A stretch of DNA of 52,470 nt from JAWXCM01 sp034408745 (GTDB taxonomy: Bacteria; Acidobacteriota; Terriglobia; Bryobacterales; Bryobacteraceae). This document shows positions 48,798 to 52,470 of this stretch, piece after piece. Position numbers and translations under genes: made by a program. The DNA lies in assembly GCA_034408745.1 (NCBI GenBank), contig JAWXCM010000184.1:1-52470 (forward strand), in the 5' to 3' direction. Each line of letters begins with the position of its first letter. The stretch's first letter is position 1. The notes below the pieces were generated by a model. The model was not told the DNA's origin and made no database searches. It worked only from the letters and a program-made list of their open reading frames with translations.

Positions 48798-50209
48798 TGC
48801 TGACCCTTCGGCTTTTCAGGCTCGATCTGCGGAGGTGGATCCGTGCGATTCGCCTTCACCCATGCGTCCAGCTCCGCCACCAGCTTCGGCTGCGCAGCCG
48901 CCAGATTTTTCGTCTCCGACGGATCAGCCTTGAGATCGTACAACTCCCATGCGCCATTCAATTCGTGCCGCACGATCTTCCAGTTACCCCGCCGCATCGC
49001 CTGCATCCCGGGAGCGTAGTTCGTCTCCATGTTGCCACCCCGGCCGAACTCCCAGTACAGCGGCCGGTTGCGATCCAGCTTCTTTCTGCCCGTCAACTCC
49101 GGCACCAGTGAGATTCCGTCGACACCCTTCGGCATATGCTGCGACGCTCCAGCCAGTTCCGCAAACGTCGGCATGAAATCCGGAAAGTACACAGGCAGAT
49201 CGGACGTCGAGCCCTCTTTGATCACACCAGGATATCGAGCCAGAAACGGAACTCGAATCCCGCCCTCGTACATGTTCGTCTTCTTCCCGCGCAGATTGCC
49301 CGTGGAATTCAGCTCGTTCTCATAGGGATTCGCCGCACCGTTGTCCGACGTAAACATCACCAGCGTGTTCGATTCCAGCCCGAGTTCCTTCAACAGCGCC
49401 ATCGTCTCGCCGACAAACCGGTCGGCCATCGTAACGAACGCGGCATACACACGGGCAGTCACGCTCCACGGCTTGTCCTTGTACAACTGCCACGCCGGGT
49501 CTGATTCCGGAATGCGATACAACCCGTGCGGAATCGTCCACGGCGCATAGCAGTAAAACGGCCCGCTCTTATTCGCGCGAATCCACTTCAGCATCTCGTC
49601 GCGAATCACATACTCGGCGAACGTGTGCTTCGCTCCCGTCGCCGGATCCACGTCGGGCACAGGACCAGGTTCGCGCTTCGCCTGCATCCCGGCATTCCCC
49701 GACAGCGGCGCATGTTTGCCTGTGTCCACCAGATACTCCGGGAAATAATGGTGCGCGTGCACCTGGTGGTAGTAGCCGTAGAACTTGTCGAACCCATGCT
49801 TCTCCGGCACTCCATCCGTGCCAATGTCGCCGAGTCCCCACTTGCCGAATCCACCGCATTTGTACCCGACCTTCTGCAGCACCTGAGCGACAGTCACGTC
49901 GGAAGCCTGTATCGACACACCGCCCGGATTCGTACGAACCGGAGTGTGTCCCATGTGCTTCCCCGTCATCAGCGTGCTGCGAGCGGGAGCACATACCGTG
50001 CACCCCGAATACCCCTGCGTAAAGTTCATGCTCTGTTTGGCGAGCCTGTCGATGTTCGGCGTCTGAATCTGCTTCGATCCGTAGCAACCGAGGTCGAACG
50101 TGCCAAGGTCGTCCAACATGATGTGTATGATGTTGGGCTTCCCGGCTGCCTGAGCGTTTGCTGCGAAAGCGGTCGCCAGCGTTGTAGATGCGAATTGTCT
50201 GCGGGTCAT
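48788..50209 (-). CDS. Tat-exported arylsulfatase-type sulfatase
   Basis: This 473-aa type I sulfatase has a short Tat-like leader (TRRQFASTTLATAFAANAQA), then NIIHIMLDDLGTFDLGCYGS (metal Asp pair), the formylglycine signature C-A-P-A-R within CTVCAPARSTLMTGKHMGHT, and VMFTSDNGAANPYENELNST. The C-terminal region WELYDLKADPSETKNLAA is typical of arylsulfatase A-like enzymes. Unlike the other sulfatase in the window (C-S-P-C-R) it has the common C-x-P-x-R form with Ala. Substrate unknown. It lies 33 nt downstream of the mannonate dehydratase-like gene and overlaps the PPC gene, so the three probably form one operon. Confidence 0.95.
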   Translation of the reverse strand: MTRRQFASTTLATAFAANAQAAGKPNIIHIMLDDLGTFDLGCYGSKQIQTPNIDRLAKQSMNFTQGYSGCTVCAPARSTLMTGKHMGHTPVRTNPGGVSIQASDVTVAQVLQKVGYKCGGFGKWGLGDIGTDGVPEKHGFDKFYGYYHQVHAHHYFPEYLVDTGKHAPLSGNAGMQAKREPGPVPDVDPATGAKHTFAEYVIRDEMLKWIRANKSGPFYCYAPWTIPHGLYRIPESDPAWQLYKDKPWSVTARVYAAFVTMADRFVGETMALLKELGLESNTLVMFTSDNGAANPYENELNSTGNLRGKKTNMYEGGIRVPFLARYPGVIKEGSTSDLPVYFPDFMPTFAELAGASQHMPKGVDGISLVPELTGRKKLDRNRPLYWEFGRGGNMETNYAPGMQAMRRGNWKIVRHELNGAWELYDLKADPSETKNLAAAQPKLVAELDAWVKANRTDPPPQIEPEKPKGQQWR

Positions 50210-50242
50210 GGCTGAACCCGCTATCTTACTGTACGCGGCGCC

Positions 50243-51322
50243 TCAGGAGTATGGAAGCCCCTTGCCCTGCATGATTCCCTTGAAATAGCCAATGGCGAAG
50301 ATCTTTCCTTCCAGCGCGTAGCCGGGACGGTCATTGGCTTCACCGTAAAGCGTGGGCGCATGATCCGGACGCAGCGGTCCGTCGAACCCGCCCTGATGAT
50401 AGACCTCCAGCATGCGGGCCATATCCGTGACACCCTCGTCATGGAACGTCTCTTCGATGTACTCGCGATTGCCCTTGATGTCGCGGAAGTGAACAAAGAA
50501 GATCTTCTTCTGCTTCAGCCATTCCTTCGCCAGTGCTTCCACATCCTCGCCCATTGCGACGAAGTTCGCCTGACAGAACGTGACACCATTCATCGGGCTC
50601 GGCACAATGTCCATGATGCGCCGGTAGTTCTTCGCGCTGGTGACAATGCGTCCGATGCCTCGCAGCGGCGAGAGTGGCGGATCATCCGGGTGCAGCGCCA
50701 TCTTGATCCCGGCCTTCTGCGCTTCCGGAATCACGGCCTTCAGGAAGTACGTGATGTTGTCCCACATCTTGTCTTCGCTGATCTCGCCCCACTTCGTCAG
50801 CCCCTGCTTCACGGCATCCTTGTTGTCAAACACCGTAATCAGCGCACCGCCGCGACCCTTCGCATCCACCTTTGTCCGATACCACCCGAGCCCCGCCATG
50901 AAGTTGTAGCAAAGAACGTTGATACCAGTGTTCGACAGCGCGCGAATCGACTTGATGTAGTTCTCGATTTCCTCGTCGCGGCCCTGCTCGCCGAGCTTGA
51001 TCTTCTCCGCCGGGACCGGATGACTTTCCACACCGGCCACTGTTACGCCCACCGCTGCGAAGTCTTCCTTCATCTTCGCCAGTGTCTTTTCGTAATCGGC
51101 AGGCTGCACACGCCCGAGGCCCGCACCGCAAATCGCGTAGTTCACGCCGATCTGCTTGCCGACAAACGTAGCGCGCGCCGGCGCGGTCCCGTTCATCAAC
51201 GCAAACTTAATCCCAGGCTTTCCCGGCGGCGGTGTGCGTTTCGCGGCAGCCTGCGCCATCGAACTGGCGGCGAGCATAGCCGCCGTTCCCCTGAGACTCG
51301 AACGTCGAGTGATCTTTTCCAT
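50243..51322 (-). CDS. Mannonate dehydratase (UxuA) family protein with exported leader
   Basis: This 359-aa TIM-barrel protein resembles UxuA, which dehydrates D-mannonate to 2-keto-3-deoxygluconate: IKMALHPDDPPLSPLRGIGR (metal-binding His block), NGVTFCQANFVAMGED, KIFFVHFRDIKGNREYIEET (His and Arg), and GFDGPLRPDHAPTL with the conserved Arg-Pro-Asp-His. The N-terminus EKITRRSSLRGTAAMLAASS is a Tat-like leader, so the protein is predicted to be exported, which is not usual for UxuA; a related sugar-acid isomerase or lyase activity is possible. ATG 51322 is preferred over 51349: AGGAC lies 8 nt upstream and the Tat motif follows. It heads the operon with the sulfatase and PPC protein. Confidence 0.85.
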   Translation of the reverse strand: MEKITRRSSLRGTAAMLAASSMAQAAAKRTPPPGKPGIKFALMNGTAPARATFVGKQIGVNYAICGAGLGRVQPADYEKTLAKMKEDFAAVGVTVAGVESHPVPAEKIKLGEQGRDEEIENYIKSIRALSNTGINVLCYNFMAGLGWYRTKVDAKGRGGALITVFDNKDAVKQGLTKWGEISEDKMWDNITYFLKAVIPEAQKAGIKMALHPDDPPLSPLRGIGRIVTSAKNYRRIMDIVPSPMNGVTFCQANFVAMGEDVEALAKEWLKQKKIFFVHFRDIKGNREYIEETFHDEGVTDMARMLEVYHQGGFDGPLRPDHAPTLYGEANDRPGYALEGKIFAIGYFKGIMQGKGLPYS

Positions 51323-51362
51323 GGTTTCTGTCCTCTGGAAAAGGAACATATCACAATGAGGT

Positions 51363-51860
51363 ATGGAACCCTGGATGCGAGGTTATCTGGTCGGCGTCGA
51401 CCCGGTTATCGCGGCTGTACTGTACTCACTCCAGCAGATACGCGAAGACGTGCATCGCTGGACTGACGGACTCACGGACGAACAGCTCTGGTATGCCGAG
51501 GGCGGCCTGGCGTCCGCTGGATTTCATCTTCGGCACCTGGCGGGAAGCATCGACCGCCTCACCACTTACGCCGACGGCAAAACACTCACCGGAGAACAAC
51601 TGGCCGCATTGGATGCTGAGAAGCAGCGCGATCTCACGCGTCCGCAACTGCTCACCATGCTGGAGACCGCAATCGTGAAAGCGGAAGCGATGCTCCGCAC
51701 CACCACTCCGGCGGAGTTCGGAGCGCACCGCGAAATCGGCCGGCTGCGAATCCCCACCACGCTGGTGGGTCTGCTGATCCATACGGCCGAGCACGGACAA
51801 CGCCACCTCGGTGCAATGATATCCGCGATCAGGCTCGCTACACTTCAACGCTCGGTGTAG
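51363..51860 (+). CDS. DinB-family protein
   Basis: The 165-aa four-helix-bundle protein belongs to the DinB/YfiT superfamily of putative metal-dependent hydrolases or thiol transferases. The three His ligands are expected in GFHLRHLAGSIDRLTTYADG and in LLIHTAEHGQRHLGAMISAI. Helices VIAAVLYSLQQIREDVHRWT and PQLLTMLETAIVKAEAMLRT are amphipathic as in the family. Substrate unknown; some members use bacillithiol or mycothiol. It is divergent from the mannonate dehydratase-like gene (40-bp gap) and overlaps the converging phosphoesterase gene by 23 nt. Confidence 0.88.
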   Translation: MEPWMRGYLVGVDPVIAAVLYSLQQIREDVHRWTDGLTDEQLWYAEGGLASAGFHLRHLAGSIDRLTTYADGKTLTGEQLAALDAEKQRDLTRPQLLTMLETAIVKAEAMLRTTTPAEFGAHREIGRLRIPTTLVGLLIHTAEHGQRHLGAMISAIRLATLQRSV

Positions 51861-52470
51861 CAGGCGAAACGGGCGCCCAGCCAGTCTCAGTCTTGTAGAA
51901 CTTCACGCGCTTCTGTCCTTCGAAGCGCCCGTGCGATTCCAGCCACTGCTCCGTCTCAATCTCTCCGCGGCTCACACGAATGGTATGGAATGAGTTGCAC
52001 TCCGTGCGGCGGCGCGTCGACAACGCAGTTCCCGCCTGCACAAAGATCGCGGACTGTCCTTCAATCTTGAATCGCACTGCCGTCGGTCCGGCGAAACTAA
52101 TGTGCATGTGACCAGCCAGCATCACATCAATGCACCGCACCACACGGGGCAGATACTCACGGCCGCGCCACACCAGTTCTCGATGATGAAAGTCGACAGG
52201 CAGATCGAACGGATGATGCGTCACCAGTACGCGCACCGCGTCGGCCGAAGCGGTGCTCATTCGCTCCTCCATGCGACGAACCTGCCATCCGCGAATACGT
52301 CCGTCGCGCAGATGTGTCACACGTGCTGTGTTCAACCCCAGCACCGCGATCTCGTCATCGCAGTAGAACGGCTCCGGATCGTCCGTTACCAACTCACGAA
52401 ACAGCCCCAGGCGTTGCGTGGCACGCCGCCACACGTTGTAGAACGCCATGTCGTGATTCCCGGGAATCAC
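51838..52470 (-). CDS. Metallophosphoesterase (calcineurin-like), 5' end beyond the window
   Basis: The last 210 codons of a calcineurin-like phosphoesterase are present. The frame is open to the window edge and begins IPGNHDMAFYNVWRRATQ, which is the third conserved block (G-N-H-D) of the fold, so the N-terminal D-x-H and G-D blocks lie outside. VLVTHHPFDLPVDFHHRE and VMLAGHMHISFAGPT give the remaining His ligands (THH and GHMH). The C-terminal end is FEGQKRVKFYKTETGWAPVS. Such enzymes hydrolyse phosphomonoesters or diesters; the substrate is unknown, though cyclic-nucleotide phosphodiesterase-like members share this layout. It overlaps the DinB-family gene at its 3' end. Confidence 0.92.
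   Translation of the reverse strand: MIPGNHDMAFYNVWRRATQRLGLFRELVTDDPEPFYCDDEIAVLGLNTARVTHLRDGRIRGWQVRRMEERMSTASADAVRVLVTHHPFDLPVDFHHRELVWRGREYLPRVVRCIDVMLAGHMHISFAGPTAVRFKIEGQSAIFVQAGTALSTRRRTECNSFHTIRVSRGEIETEQWLESHGRFEGQKRVKFYKTETGWAPVSPATPSVEV

Overview
The window is GC-rich bacterial DNA and most resembles an acidobacterium of the Solibacter/Bryobacter type. This is inferred from gene content: a Solibacter-type TIGR03437 C-terminal domain, a very large Oar-like TonB-dependent receptor with a carboxypeptidase-regulatory N-terminus, two Tat-exported sulfatases, other enzymes carrying twin-arginine leaders, and an ECF sigma factor with a long C-terminal extension. No tRNA, rRNA, CRISPR array, transposase or phage gene was recognised.

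Left part (1-12.8 kb). A 5'-truncated surface protein ends at a clear terminator. dnaB follows, then a short module of a frame-broken gene, an unknown 209-aa protein and a KGGVGR-type ParA-like ATPase with TPR repeats. About 1 kb of minus-strand gene debris comes next: a TonB-receptor remnant with internal stops and a deletion, and an aminotransferase remnant. After this lies a tight minus-strand run (glmS, yjbQ, an exported aldo/keto reductase, a DUF486 membrane protein), then msrB. A LytTR response regulator overlaps a sensor kinase that has lost its 5' half. That kinase is joined head-to-head to an ECF sigma gene that has also lost its 5' half.

Middle (12.8-21.4 kb). This looks like a (sulfated) glycan acquisition group: a sulfatase, an HpcH/HpaI aldolase, a TonB-dependent receptor interrupted by one frameshift, a secreted beta-propeller-like protein with a Pro-Asp repeat tail, and a GT-C type membrane protein.

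Right-centre (21.4-47.6 kb). This is an exopolysaccharide locus built around a divergent start at about 29.9 kb. Leftward run a polyprenyl-phosphate sugar transferase, two fusion proteins that carry degenerate copies of the same domain (one joined to a WecG/TagA glycosyltransferase, one to a nucleotidyltransferase/left-handed beta-helix protein), and a giant hybrid kinase. Rightward run a receiver protein, a GAF-PP2C-HATPase switch protein, a STAS anti-sigma antagonist, sugar-nucleotide genes (rmlA-like, rmlC-like), an O-antigen ligase-like protein, six glycosyltransferases, an acetyltransferase, a Wza-type export protein, a Wzc-like co-polymerase with an atypical P-loop, and a converging Wzx-type flippase. 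The layout fits a Wzx/Wzy-type pathway under two-component and partner-switching control.

Right end (47.6-52.5 kb). An exported YhcH-like protein, a minus-strand operon (mannonate dehydratase-like, sulfatase, exported PPC/DUF296 protein), a DinB-family protein and a metallophosphoesterase cut by the window edge.

Most interesting for follow-up: the phosphoglycosyl-transferase fusion set (26.1-29.8 kb), the KGGVGR ATPase module (2.6-5.7 kb), the kinase/sigma junction (about 11.88 kb) and the all-in-one partner-switching protein (30.4-32.4 kb).
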